From the NCBI GenBank assembly GCA_964230215.1, contig CAXRGQ010000016.1:310001-374000 (forward strand): a DNA stretch of 64,000 nt, given 5' to 3'. Made by a program: the position numbers and the translations under genes. The notes beneath the pieces are model-generated. The model did not search any database. It was not told where the DNA came from and saw nothing but the letters and a program-made list of their open reading frames with translations. Positions 8,937 through 17,843 of the stretch are shown here, in pieces. Position 1 is the stretch's first letter. Each line of letters starts with the position of its first letter. The stretch comes from JAUILH01 sp964230215. Lineage in GTDB: Bacteria; Bacteroidota; Bacteroidia; Flavobacteriales_D; JAUILH01.

Positions 8937-8944
8937 TACCTTTG
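8937..8944 (+). promoter_or_regulatory. Minus-7 box TACCTTTG, leaderless type
   Basis: A perfect TAnnTTTG match ends five bases before the ATG at 8950. The expected transcription start falls on or beside the start codon. No clear minus-33 TTTG is seen. Confidence 0.6.
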
Positions 8945-8949
8945 CACGC

Positions 8950-10080
8950 ATGAGCGAAACGCCTGGAAGGTTTGATTTACTTGGAGAAAGACTGCGTGAA
9001 AATATTTTTCAAAAAGCCAAGTTTTTACTCAAAGTTGACCGCAGGATTAAGTGGTTGGGCGCTGGGATGTTCTGTTTTGCTCTCTTCAGTGTAATGTCCT
9101 TTTATCCAGAACTGGTTGAGAAATACTACTCTCAAGGTCTATTCCCAATTATTCGCACAGCCTATGATTACACCATTGGAATTTTACCATTTTCTGCTAC
9201 TATCTGGCTAAATCTGGTGTTTTTTATCTGGTTTTCATTCAAACTATTTAAGTACATCAATTTTAACATCAGTAATAGGGATGTAAGCATTATCAATCGC
9301 GTAAAGTACTCTGCCTTAGCGGCTGGCTCTTTTTTAGGTAAAATCTCTGTTGTATTCTTTGTAGGCTGGGGTTTCAATTATTATCGAACGCCAATTGAAG
9401 ACTACACACAAATTGAAATGCGCTCGCTTACCACTCAAGATATGGTAGTAGAAGCCAATATTGCCAGAAAACTAATAATCGAAAAAAGAAAACAAATTCC
9501 AAACCTAGCTCCGAATCAGCCATTTGACGCGAGTTTCTTGCCTGATGATATTGAGAATGTAATGCGCTACAACCTAAATAAAGCCATGTACATGATGGGC
9601 TATCCCACCCCGGGTAATGTTCGTTGTAGAATAATCAATAACGATTATTGGTTAAGGACGGTAGGTTATACAGGGATGTATGTAAGTTTTTATGGTGAAG
9701 CCCTAGTCAGCGACAAAATTGCGCCAGTATTTAGACCCTTTTTTATTGCGCATGAAATGGCACACGGCTATGGTTTCTTTGATGAAGCAGATGCCAATTT
9801 CTTTGCATATATGGCATGTTTGCAATCGGATGACCCTGCAATAAACTACAGTGGAATGATTGCTCATCTTATATATATACAACATGAGTTAGAAGGCATA
9901 ACATTTGTTTATCCAGATGCGATTCGTACAGATTTGCGATCGAATGGAATGTTCGGTAGCCAAGAAGAATATAACCGAATGATACTACTCGTTCATGCAT
10001 GGCGCCAGAAATATCCGATGAAGATGAAAACGGTGATTCACCCCCATAAGAAGGATATTGAGAGAGATTATTCTTATTAG
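8950..10080 (+). CDS. DUF3810 family membrane protein with metallopeptidase-like HExxH motif
   Basis: 376 residues with three predicted membrane segments at about 35-53, 82-100 and 128-142, then a soluble C-terminal domain containing HEMAHGYGFFDEAD (His268, Glu269, His272). HExxH followed by a downstream Glu is the zinc-peptidase signature. DUF3810 proteins carry this motif, but no substrate is known to me. The gene diverges from the his operon and shares the 8867-8949 interval with its promoter region. Confidence 0.85.
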   Translation: MSETPGRFDLLGERLRENIFQKAKFLLKVDRRIKWLGAGMFCFALFSVMSFYPELVEKYYSQGLFPIIRTAYDYTIGILPFSATIWLNLVFFIWFSFKLFKYINFNISNRDVSIINRVKYSALAAGSFLGKISVVFFVGWGFNYYRTPIEDYTQIEMRSLTTQDMVVEANIARKLIIEKRKQIPNLAPNQPFDASFLPDDIENVMRYNLNKAMYMMGYPTPGNVRCRIINNDYWLRTVGYTGMYVSFYGEALVSDKIAPVFRPFFIAHEMAHGYGFFDEADANFFAYMACLQSDDPAINYSGMIAHLIYIQHELEGITFVYPDAIRTDLRSNGMFGSQEEYNRMILLVHAWRQKYPMKMKTVIHPHKKDIERDYSY

Positions 10081-10116
10081 GGATTTGACTAGATGACTGG
10101 TTGATTAGTTGATTAG

Positions 10117-10146
10117 AAAAAAAGCCTCTCCAAATTGGAAAGGCTT
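10117..10146 (-). terminator. Terminator of rocD
   Basis: The stem AAGCCT...AGGCTT with an inner CCAA/TTGG pairing is followed on the minus strand by seven T. It lies 27 bases beyond the rocD stop codon. It could also stop transcription from 8950-10080, but the T tract faces the minus strand. Confidence 0.8.
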
Positions 10147-10173
10147 ATAAATTCGAATCATTGAAATCAGGCC

Positions 10174-11451
10174 TTAAGCACTGTATTCCATCAAAGTTTT
10201 TTCGATAATTGCTACACACTGCATCAATTCATCTTCCGTCATAACCAAAGGTGGCGCAAAACGAATGATATTACCGTGTGTTGGTTTCGCTAACAAACCG
10301 TTATCTCTCAGCTGCAAACAAATATTCCATGCTGTTTTGCTGTCTGGTGTATCGTTAATCAGAATTGCATTCAACAATCCTTTCCCGCGCACTGCATTCA
10401 CTAAATCTGTTTTTTCGATAATGCGGTTCATCTCATTTCTGAAAATCTCCCCTAACTTATATGCGTTCTCCGCGAGCTTTTCATTCTTGACAACTTCTAA
10501 AGCAGCAACAGCAACTTTAGCAGCCACTGGATTCCCGCCGAATGTTGATCCATGCTGTCCTGGTTGAATTACATCCATAATGTGATTATCACATAAAACA
10601 GCTGATACAGGATACATTCCGCCAGACAACGCTTTTCCAAGAATCAAAATATCTGGTTTTACCTCTGGTTCACCTGAACAGTTTTTATCAGCACATGAGC
10701 AGTTCCCACATGTTGCTAATAATCTTCCAGTCCTAGCAATACCAGTCTGCACTTCATCCGCAATAAAAAGAACATCTTTCTCTTTACACATTTCACGTGC
10801 AGTCTTTAAGTATCCTTCATCCGGAACAAATACGCCAGCTTCACCTTGAATTGGTTCTACCATGAATCCAGCGATATTCTCTTCATTTAGAGCTTTCTCC
10901 AGAGCTTCCAAATCATTATGCGGAATACTGATAAAACCTGGAGTAAATGGCCCAAAGTTATTTCTTGCATCTGGATCATTCGAAAAACTAACTATTGTAG
11001 TTGTTCTGCCGTGGAAGTTATCTTCACACACAATGATTTTAGCTTCATTGGTCGGAATTCCTTTCACTTCATATGACCATTTTCTACAAATTTTTATAGC
11101 AGTTTCAACAGCTTCCGCTCCTGTATTCATTGGCAATACTTTATCAAAACCAAAGAAATCAGTGATATATTTTTCATACGGTCCTAGTGCATCATTATAA
11201 AATGCTCTTGATGTTAAAGCCAATGTTGATGCCTGATCATTCATTGCTTTCACAATTGCAGGATGACAGTGCCCCTGATTTACGGCTGAATATGCTGAAA
11301 GGAAGTCAAAGTATTTTTTGCCTTCACAATCCCACACATACACACCTTCTCCTCTACTTAATACAACCGGAAGGGGATGATAATTATGAGCCCCGTGTTT
11401 ATCCTCAAGGCGTATCGCTTCTTCCGAACTTAGTTTTGTTGCAGTTTCCAT
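10174..11451 (-). CDS. rocD: Ornithine--oxo-acid transaminase
   Basis: A 425-residue class III PLP aminotransferase interconverting ornithine and 2-oxoglutarate with glutamate semialdehyde and glutamate. Seen are the NTGAEAVETAIK region, FIADEVQTGIARTG with its PLP-ring aspartate, the PLP lysine Lys273 in ILGKALSGG and the C-terminal RFAPPLVMTEDE. A Cys-rich insertion, Cys248-x2-Cys251-x-Cys253-x4-Cys258, lies between the Asp and Lys motifs and is absent from the Bacillus-type enzyme. It is monocistronic, ending at its own terminator. Confidence 0.93.
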   Translation of the reverse strand: METATKLSSEEAIRLEDKHGAHNYHPLPVVLSRGEGVYVWDCEGKKYFDFLSAYSAVNQGHCHPAIVKAMNDQASTLALTSRAFYNDALGPYEKYITDFFGFDKVLPMNTGAEAVETAIKICRKWSYEVKGIPTNEAKIIVCEDNFHGRTTTIVSFSNDPDARNNFGPFTPGFISIPHNDLEALEKALNEENIAGFMVEPIQGEAGVFVPDEGYLKTAREMCKEKDVLFIADEVQTGIARTGRLLATCGNCSCADKNCSGEPEVKPDILILGKALSGGMYPVSAVLCDNHIMDVIQPGQHGSTFGGNPVAAKVAVAALEVVKNEKLAENAYKLGEIFRNEMNRIIEKTDLVNAVRGKGLLNAILINDTPDSKTAWNICLQLRDNGLLAKPTHGNIIRFAPPLVMTEDELMQCVAIIEKTLMEYSA

Positions 11452-11605
11452 AACTAAACGATTTTAAGATTAATAAATACGTCCTCGTCGCGGAGAGAGA
11501 CCATCCTTTCCTCATTTTTGGAGAGAAATCATCCTTCTTTACAAATATAATGAGATGCTTGAGAAATTCCGTACTTTTAGGCTACAAATCCAAGAATATA
11601 AGATT

Positions 11606-12148
11606 ATGAGTGCATCCCAAGAAAAGGAAATTGAAGTAGCTGAGTTTACGCCGAAAATCAAAACCTATATTCTTCTTCAAATAGCTTTTTATCTTGTTGT
11701 ATCTGTAATTGGAATACCCCTTGCCATCTTATGGTTTTTAGGTATCGGACAATGGTACGGAAGACGCTACTACAAAAGTTTGGTATGTGATTTAACGGAA
11801 AAGCATTTACGTTTTAGAAAAGGCGTAATTTTTAAGGTCGAGAAAACTATTCCACTAGAAAACATCCAGAATTTAACCTTTATTGAAAATCCATTATTAT
11901 CATGGCTTGAGTTGCGCATTCTAAAAATTGAAACTGCCGGGCAAAGCAATCCGCACGGCAGTGATATGAAATTAGTAGGAATTATTGGCTCAGGTGATTT
12001 CAAAGACCGCGTTCTTAAACAACGATCTTTACTACTTAAAAAGGAGAGCTCTGGCTCAAATGATTCAACGTACAATTCGACCATAAAAGCTAGTTTGGAT
12101 GAGATCACTCAATTACTAAAGGACATTAAAGCAAATACAAGCAAATGA
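11606..12148 (+). CDS. Bacterial PH (bPH2-like) domain membrane protein
   Basis: A 180-residue protein from ATG 11606 (the frame is open to 11555). A hydrophobic pair of segments at about residues 20-45 is followed by the bPH2-type core: RRYYKSLVCDLTEKHLRF, then IPLENIQNLTFIENPL. The C-terminal 50 residues are polar and probably helical. Proteins of this family sit at the membrane and have no firmly known role. The stop overlaps the start of the DinB gene by four bases, so the two are probably co-translated. Confidence 0.75.
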   Translation: MSASQEKEIEVAEFTPKIKTYILLQIAFYLVVSVIGIPLAILWFLGIGQWYGRRYYKSLVCDLTEKHLRFRKGVIFKVEKTIPLENIQNLTFIENPLLSWLELRILKIETAGQSNPHGSDMKLVGIIGSGDFKDRVLKQRSLLLKKESSGSNDSTYNSTIKASLDEITQLLKDIKANTSK

Positions 12149-12657
12149 AAGATTACCCGTTCGACGAATACTTCAAGTATTACCGTGATTTAGTTAAAGT
12201 TGAGGATCCGGTGCAAGCAATGAAAGCTTCATTTGAAGTAAATGCGCTCATGCTAAAAGAGATATCGGATGAAATCGGGAATCATACCTATGCTGAGGGG
12301 AAATGGTCGGTTAAACAATTAATTATGCACATAATTGACACTGAGCGCGTATTTAACTATCGTGCTATGTGTATTGCCAGAGATGGTGGTGACAATCTAC
12401 CAGGCTTTGACCATGATTTGTTCGCCGAACACCGCTATCACAACGTAAAACCAATGGCTCAAATCCTCCGTGAATACGTTACCACAAGAGCTGCGTCTAT
12501 AGAATTATTCTCTGGTTTTTTAGATGAGGAAATGGAAAAAGTAGGCAGTGCCAATGGTCTCAAGATTGATGTAGAAACACTTGCTTTTTTAATTACAGGT
12601 CACGAAATGCATCACATGTCAGTATTAAGTGATAAATATTTGCAAGCTTTCGCCTAA
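12145..12657 (+). CDS. DinB family protein
   Basis: A 170-residue four-helix DinB/YfiT-like protein. The three histidines that usually bind a divalent metal in this fold are visible in LIMHIIDTER (about residue 70) and in GHEMHHMSVL near the C terminus. Members act as metal-dependent thiol transferases or are uncharacterised; no substrate can be inferred here. It overlaps the PH-domain gene by four bases and is followed closely by rlmD. Confidence 0.85.
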   Translation: MKDYPFDEYFKYYRDLVKVEDPVQAMKASFEVNALMLKEISDEIGNHTYAEGKWSVKQLIMHIIDTERVFNYRAMCIARDGGDNLPGFDHDLFAEHRYHNVKPMAQILREYVTTRAASIELFSGFLDEEMEKVGSANGLKIDVETLAFLITGHEMHHMSVLSDKYLQAFA

Positions 12658-12675
12658 TATTTGTTGTTTTGCAGC

Positions 12676-14100
12676 ATGAAAAAAGGAGAGCTCATTCAGC
12701 TACGAATTACGGATTACGCTTTCGGCGGCAAAGGAATTGCCAAGGTGGATGATGGCGAGAACAAGTTTGTGTATTTTATTGAGAACACCATTCCTGGGCA
12801 ACTAGTTGAAGCGCAGATTGTAAAAAAGCGTAAACGCTATGCCGAGTGCAGACTTATCAATATTATAGAGCGTTCGCCGGATGAAGTGGAGATTCCTTAT
12901 CAAGCTATATCTGGTTCACCCTATATTACCTTACCCATAGAAAAGCAGGAAAGCTATAAAAAGGATACTGTATTGGAGCTGTTTAAAAGAATTGGCCATA
13001 TTGACAATGTAGATAGTCTTTTTGACACATTTCTTTCATCTCCCAGCCATTGGTTTTATCGCAATAAGATGGAATACTCCTTCTCCTCTATTTGCCATAA
13101 CATTGAAACAGATGAAGAGTATGATGGATTCGGCTTAGGGTTTAAAAGAAGAGGAACTTGGTGGAAGGTTGAGAATTTAGACAAGGCAAGTGGTTTGTTT
13201 GATGAGGAATTCGAAACGAAACTAAAAGAGATTCGACTCTGGTGTGAAGCGACAGGTTTACCGGCTTGGCATCCACCACGAAAAACGGGATTCTTTAGAC
13301 ATATTGTAGTCCGTAAATCTTTTGCTAGCAATCAGCTCTTGGTGCATCTTGTTACATCATCTGAAGGCTTAAAAAAGTTTGATTTAAATGGTTTTAAAGA
13401 TAAAATCTTAAGTCTGTTTGGTAATAGGATTGCTGGTCTACAACATACCGTAAATGATAATGTTGCTGACAGGGCAAAGATTGAAAACGGTAACACCACA
13501 CTGCTTCATGGTGAGGACGTAATTATTGAAAAACTATTAGGCTTGTCATTTGAGATTAGCATGGAAAGTTTCTTTCAGACCAACCCCATGAGTGCAGAAA
13601 AGCTATACTCTAAGGTAATTGATTATGCCCTTGAGGATAACTCTGTGGATGATGAGGTTGTGATGGATCTTTTCTGCGGAACTGGTACCATTGGTCAGAT
13701 ATTAGCATCCCGCACCAATAACACCAAGATTATAGGGGTCGATATTGTTGAAGAAGCTATTGAAAATGCGAAAAGAAATGCAAAACTGAATGGTATCGAA
13801 GACGTTGAATTTTACGCAGCTGATGTAGGTAAATTTTTACTTGAGTACCCAGAATATGAAGGTAAAATATCTACAATTGTGCTAGATCCTCCGCGCGGGG
13901 GCATTGCTCCTAAAACACTTAGAAAGGTTATGAGACTTGGTGCTAAAAGGATTGTATATGTTTCATGTAACCCTTCCACACAAGCAAGAGATCTTATCGC
14001 TTTAGACGAATTCGGCTATCAACTTAATAAGTTTACTCTGGTTGATCAATTCCCTCATACTGCGCATATTGAATCAATTGCTTTGCTTGAGAAAAAATAA
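12676..14100 (+). CDS. rlmD: 23S rRNA (uracil-C5)-methyltransferase, RlmD type
   Basis: A 474-residue protein of the TrmA/RlmD family, which methylates C5 of a uridine in 23S rRNA using SAM. An N-terminal TRAM-like domain (about 1-60) precedes the catalytic part with ESFFQTNP, the SAM loop DLFCGTGTIG, VLDPPRGG and the catalytic Cys motif VSCNPSTQARD. ATG 12676 (MKKGELIQL) is preferred to a TTG at 12661. RlmD and TrmA-type members are hard to separate by eye, and the Fe-S cysteines of enterobacterial RlmD are not evident. Confidence 0.85.
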   Translation: MKKGELIQLRITDYAFGGKGIAKVDDGENKFVYFIENTIPGQLVEAQIVKKRKRYAECRLINIIERSPDEVEIPYQAISGSPYITLPIEKQESYKKDTVLELFKRIGHIDNVDSLFDTFLSSPSHWFYRNKMEYSFSSICHNIETDEEYDGFGLGFKRRGTWWKVENLDKASGLFDEEFETKLKEIRLWCEATGLPAWHPPRKTGFFRHIVVRKSFASNQLLVHLVTSSEGLKKFDLNGFKDKILSLFGNRIAGLQHTVNDNVADRAKIENGNTTLLHGEDVIIEKLLGLSFEISMESFFQTNPMSAEKLYSKVIDYALEDNSVDDEVVMDLFCGTGTIGQILASRTNNTKIIGVDIVEEAIENAKRNAKLNGIEDVEFYAADVGKFLLEYPEYEGKISTIVLDPPRGGIAPKTLRKVMRLGAKRIVYVSCNPSTQARDLIALDEFGYQLNKFTLVDQFPHTAHIESIALLEKK

Positions 14101-14141
14101 ATATTCATTATCTTGCAAGTAACAAATCAAACTATGTAATA

Positions 14142-14411
14142 ATGAAAAAAATATTTTTACTAGCAATTTTACCACTTGCGATTACTGCATGTGGCGGTGA
14201 CAAAGAAGGAGATGATAAGGAAGGTGGTGACAAAAAAGCAGCCTTAGATGAGTGTGAATGTTTACATGCTAGCATGGCAGATCGTTCGAAAGAATGTACC
14301 CAGTGGAGACAAACTGTTATCAATGAAATTAAAGCCGATTTAGGCGATAATGCGGATGATTTAGATGCTATTGACGCTGAGTTGGAAAAGTTAAAGGCTG
14401 AGTGCGAATAG
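14142..14411 (+). CDS. Small lipoprotein
   Basis: 89 residues with a lipoprotein signal peptide (MKKIF, hydrophobic core, lipobox ITAC, Cys17). A Gly/Asp/Lys-rich linker with GGDKEGDDKEGGDKK follows, then a C-terminal helix-rich acidic domain with three cysteines (DECECL and RSKEC) plus a final Cys near the end. Family unknown. The gene is followed by a strong terminator. Confidence 0.75.
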   Translation: MKKIFLLAILPLAITACGGDKEGDDKEGGDKKAALDECECLHASMADRSKECTQWRQTVINEIKADLGDNADDLDAIDAELEKLKAECE

Positions 14412-14438
14412 GCAATCACTTTTTAAATTAATTTTGAG

Positions 14439-14467
14439 GCACTGCAAACTATTGTAGTGCTTTTTTT
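14439..14467 (+). terminator. Intrinsic terminator abutting the next start codon
   Basis: A nine-base-pair stem GCACTGCAA / TTGTAGTGC with an ACTA loop (14439-14460) is followed by seven T (14461-14467). The base after the T tract is the A of the ATG of the methyltransferase gene. Confidence 0.9.
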
Positions 14468-15043
14468 ATGCTTAATTCAGATTACTGGAATCAACGATAC
14501 AAAGAGAAAGAAACGGGCTGGGATTTAGGCGCTCCTAGTTTACCATTAGCCAAGTATATCTCTCAGCTGGATAATCCGTTTTTGGAAATATTGATCCCAG
14601 GGTGCGGACGAGCGTATGAAGGAGAATTATTGTGGGAATCTGGATTTGACAATGTGTATTTGTTAGATTTTGCTGAATCAAGTAAAGCAGCCTTTTTAGA
14701 GCGCGTTCCCGATTTTCCTGAAGAACAGTTTATTGTTGGTGACTTTTTTGAATTAGAAGGACAGTTCGATTTGATTCTGGAACAAACATTCTTCTGTGCT
14801 CTTAACCCTGAATTACGCCCAGCCTATGCAAAAAAAATGGCTGAATTGCTTAAACTAGGGGGGAAGCTGGTTGGCGTCTTATTCAATGATAAGCTAAATG
14901 ACGATCATCCACCATTTGGAGGTTCAACACTTGAGTATCTTGGATATTTTCAACCACATTTTTCAGAGGTTAAAATGGCGCCATGTAAGAATTCTATCGA
15001 ACCTAGAATGGGGCGTGAACTGTTCATTAAGTTGACACGCTAA
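14468..15043 (+). CDS. TPMT-family SAM-dependent methyltransferase
   Basis: A 191-residue class I methyltransferase of the thiopurine S-methyltransferase (TPMT) type. Typical features are YWNQRYKEKETGWDLG at the N terminus, the SAM-binding loop LIPGCGRAYEGE, VGDFFEL and EQTFFCALNP. Natural substrates in bacteria are unknown; thiol or selenium compounds are family precedents. The start codon lies directly at the end of a terminator T tract, so how it is transcribed is unclear. It converges on the gene ending at 15040. Confidence 0.85.
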   Translation: MLNSDYWNQRYKEKETGWDLGAPSLPLAKYISQLDNPFLEILIPGCGRAYEGELLWESGFDNVYLLDFAESSKAAFLERVPDFPEEQFIVGDFFELEGQFDLILEQTFFCALNPELRPAYAKKMAELLKLGGKLVGVLFNDKLNDDHPPFGGSTLEYLGYFQPHFSEVKMAPCKNSIEPRMGRELFIKLTR

Positions 15044-16122
15044 TCCAATACTACTCTTCCATTCTTTGAATAGATATCAATTGTTAGGCTTCCGCCCGTT
15101 CCTATCATTCCGCCATAGGTCATAATCTTGTCCATTCCATTTTCAGATTCGATTTTGATATTCGATCCATAATTAAATGACTTGCCATGATCCATTACAA
15201 CCGTAAATTTAGAATTGGGGCTTTCATCAATTTCAATATCTGTATAGGTACTCACAATTTTAAATAGCTTACAATTCTGCCCAATCTCGTCTATTTCAAC
15301 ACTTCCGAATTTAGTAGTTAATTGACAGCGCTCTATTAGCTTATCAATCTCAACATCACTCAACATAAAACTTCCAGTTAAGTCTTTAATTGACTCAATT
15401 TCAATTTCATCGTTTTTTGAGTCTATTACCAGCCTATCTATTTCTTGAATTGATATATCCGATTTAATCGTGCTCAACCTGAGCTTATCAGCCTTTTCAA
15501 TCTTTAGTTTTCCAAAACTGTGTTCGATTTTAGCGTCTTTTACATTACGACAACGAATGTCACCATACTTCACCGTAATATTCGCGTCATCATTGATATC
15601 GTAAGCCGCTAAATCACCATGGTTAAGAAACAATTCGAGCTCGCTATGAACATTATCAAGCCTCACATCACCAAAAGAATTATCTATATGTAACTCCACT
15701 GATTTGGGTACATACACGGTATAATCTACATGGATTTTAGCATTGCTTACACTCTGTTTAATTTCTTCAAGCGACCTTTTGATAACGCCATAACCGTCAC
15801 TCCAATCCGTCATTGCAGTTACTCCGTTTGAGTTCCCGTCAATTTTAACCACTATGGCATCTACCTTTTCTTTAACCTTCATTATGTCGTCTCCTTCAGA
15901 CTTAATGATAATATTTAATACAATGCTGTCCTTATCCCAATTGTTAATGGTTATATCTCCATATTTATTCTCTATATGAAGGTCTGCACCACTTACAACC
16001 TTAAAGCCTTTTTTAATCTGTTTTGATTCTGCGAACGGGTAGGTACTCCCCTCAGCGAAAATACTTCCGCTAAAACCAACGATTAAGGCGAGTATACTAT
16101 ATTTCAATTTCCACTTCATCAT
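15040..16122 (-). CDS. DUF4097-like secreted beta-helix protein
   Basis: About 360 residues from ATG 16122 (tandem ATGs at 16122 and 16119). A signal peptide (KYSILALIVGFSGSIFAEG) precedes a repetitive beta-rich body in which short strands such as IENKYGDITINNW, DNSFGDVRLDNV and VKYGDIRCRNV recur. This pattern is typical of DUF4097/DUF2807 adhesin-like parallel beta proteins. It overlaps the probable anti-sigma gene by 26 bases and ends the sigma-factor operon. Confidence 0.78.
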   Translation of the reverse strand: MMKWKLKYSILALIVGFSGSIFAEGSTYPFAESKQIKKGFKVVSGADLHIENKYGDITINNWDKDSIVLNIIIKSEGDDIMKVKEKVDAIVVKIDGNSNGVTAMTDWSDGYGVIKRSLEEIKQSVSNAKIHVDYTVYVPKSVELHIDNSFGDVRLDNVHSELELFLNHGDLAAYDINDDANITVKYGDIRCRNVKDAKIEHSFGKLKIEKADKLRLSTIKSDISIQEIDRLVIDSKNDEIEIESIKDLTGSFMLSDVEIDKLIERCQLTTKFGSVEIDEIGQNCKLFKIVSTYTDIEIDESPNSKFTVVMDHGKSFNYGSNIKIESENGMDKIMTYGGMIGTGGSLTIDIYSKNGRVVLD

Positions 16123-16675
16123 CTGTGTTTTTAATAGTTCTGAGCACATCCTCAAGCACCATCAACTTTAGTCGATAATTCTCAATCATGGCTTCTATAA
16201 TTTTTTCATCGTCACCACCTTTACCAAGTTCTTGGCTTAGCGATTTGTATTCTTCTTCAAGTGTTTCGATAGTCTCAGCAATAGCTGGATCTGTTTGATA
16301 CTTTTTTAAGTCATCCATCCTATCATTAACTTGTGACACATAATAGGCCTCAATCTCTGCAAGCTCAGGTGAAATTTCACTTAGATTATGCTCGACTACA
16401 TCTGGCGCTTTAATACTGGCAATATCAGTAGTGCTTTCTCTGGTCGCATGACTCGTCTCAGTGCGATTGAATAAGATCATTCCAACGATAATCAATACTG
16501 AAGCAGCCACGCCAGAATACACCCACCATTTTCTAAGTTTGATGTATTTACCATCTTTAGACTCATGGCCCTTATTTTTATCAAGAGATGCTTCAATATC
16601 CGCCCACATATTGTCGTCTGCTTTGACGTCAAAGGCCTCTTTATTCTCCTGTATAAACTTTTTCATTTCATCCAT
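16097..16675 (-). CDS. Probable anti-sigma factor (single-pass membrane protein)
   Basis: A 192-residue protein with a cytoplasmic N-terminal part (DNMWADIEASL motif), one membrane segment at about residues 52-69 (VYSGVAASVLIIVGMILF) and a periplasmic coiled-coil-like C-terminal part rich in Glu and Lys. The N-terminal pattern matches anti-sigma factors encoded beside ECF sigma genes in Bacteroidetes. It overlaps the sigma gene by eight bases, supporting a sigma/anti-sigma pair. Identification rests mainly on context. Confidence 0.7.
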   Translation of the reverse strand: MDEMKKFIQENKEAFDVKADDNMWADIEASLDKNKGHESKDGKYIKLRKWWVYSGVAASVLIIVGMILFNRTETSHATRESTTDIASIKAPDVVEHNLSEISPELAEIEAYYVSQVNDRMDDLKKYQTDPAIAETIETLEEEYKSLSQELGKGGDDEKIIEAMIENYRLKLMVLEDVLRTIKNTDDEVEIEI

Positions 16676-17210
16676 ACTGCGTATTATTTAAAATGATTTC
16701 CTTAATTCGTTGTTTTGCCCTTTTATACTGCGTTTTAGAGGTAGACTCCGAAATATCGAGTGCATCTGCTATTTCTTTATGACTGTAATCTTCAAAAGCG
16801 TAGAGGGAGAACACAGTTCTGAATCCAGGTGACAGTTGCTCGAGAGCACTTTTAACCATCTCTATGGTGTATTCAGGTTCTGCACTGCTATCCTCCTCAA
16901 TATGTATTTCACTTAAATCTTGAAAAAACTGTCGTTGTCTCTTCACATAATTCAGTGATTTATTAATAGTGATGCGCTTTAACCAACCCTCAAAACTACC
17001 TTGCCCAGCAAACATTTCAATCTTTGTAAAGGCATCAATAAAGGCTTCTTGGGTAATGTCTTTTGCATCTTCTTTATTCCCAGTGATTCTCACTGCACAT
17101 CCCAACATTGCACCAGCATACAAGTCAAACACTTTCTTTTGACTCATTCGATTGCCATTTTTACAGCCCTCAATTAAGAGCGTCTCGCTTATATTGGAAA
17201 TGTCCGTCAC
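16668..17210 (-). CDS. ECF (sigma-70 family) RNA polymerase sigma factor
   Basis: A 180-residue ECF sigma factor with a GTG start at 17210. Region 2 spans about 25-95 (KEDAKDITQEAFIDAF, then FEGWLKRITIN), and region 4 about 120-175 (LSPGFRTVFSLYAFEDYSHKEIA as two parts, then an HTH with ISESTSKTQYKRAK). It follows the upstream gene by one base and overlaps its presumed anti-sigma factor, so it is co-expressed with envelope proteins on both sides. Confidence 0.93.
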   Translation of the reverse strand: MTDISNISETLLIEGCKNGNRMSQKKVFDLYAGAMLGCAVRITGNKEDAKDITQEAFIDAFTKIEMFAGQGSFEGWLKRITINKSLNYVKRQRQFFQDLSEIHIEEDSSAEPEYTIEMVKSALEQLSPGFRTVFSLYAFEDYSHKEIADALDISESTSKTQYKRAKQRIKEIILNNTQYG

Positions 17211-17211
17211 T

Positions 17212-17832
17212 TTAGAACCAACCTAGTTTTAGTGTTATGTTACCACCTAAACCACTCATGTTTGTTTTATCGCCCTGAAGATACACATCAGATGTCAATC
17301 TATAATTCACTCCAGCCGCTAAACGCATGAATCTGAATAAATTTAACTCAACATTGGCGCCTAGTTGCCCTATCATAAAATAGTCTGCACTTGCAATACT
17401 AGAATCATAATCCCATTGCCAATCATACACTCTGTGCTCTCCCAGCGCTACTACACCTGCCCCAAGTGTACAAGGAAAGGCAAAATGTACTTTGGAGTTG
17501 CCGAATAAAATAGGTTCAATGAATAAACCGCCATAGCCCAACTCCCAGAAGTAGGGATTTCCATTTAAATCAGTATAGTTGCTAAAAGCATCCGTTGCTA
17601 CCACTTGTCCCGCGAACCCAATATTTAGTTTTCTACCAAAATTCAAGGCTGCTTCACCACCAAATCCAAACGCTGCCTCACCCTTTAAATCGAAATACTG
17701 CGAGCTAAGGCCTACGTGCCCACCCTTTAACTTCATATCACCAAAGATGGTCTCAGGTTTATCATCTTCTCTCTGTGCATTTACCGTTAAGGCAGAACAC
17801 GCTAAAATTACTGTTACTAGTATTCTTTTCAT
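17212..17832 (-). CDS. Predicted outer-membrane beta-barrel protein
   Basis: 206 residues with a signal peptide (MKRILVTVILACSALTVNAQ). The rest is glycine- and aromatic-rich with alternating strands and ends in a terminal aromatic (LKLGWF), as in small eight- to ten-stranded outer-membrane barrels. No specific family is recognised. It is the second gene of the sigma-factor operon. Confidence 0.65.
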   Translation of the reverse strand: MKRILVTVILACSALTVNAQREDDKPETIFGDMKLKGGHVGLSSQYFDLKGEAAFGFGGEAALNFGRKLNIGFAGQVVATDAFSNYTDLNGNPYFWELGYGGLFIEPILFGNSKVHFAFPCTLGAGVVALGEHRVYDWQWDYDSSIASADYFMIGQLGANVELNLFRFMRLAAGVNYRLTSDVYLQGDKTNMSGLGGNITLKLGWF

Positions 17833-17843
17833 TATTTCTTATT

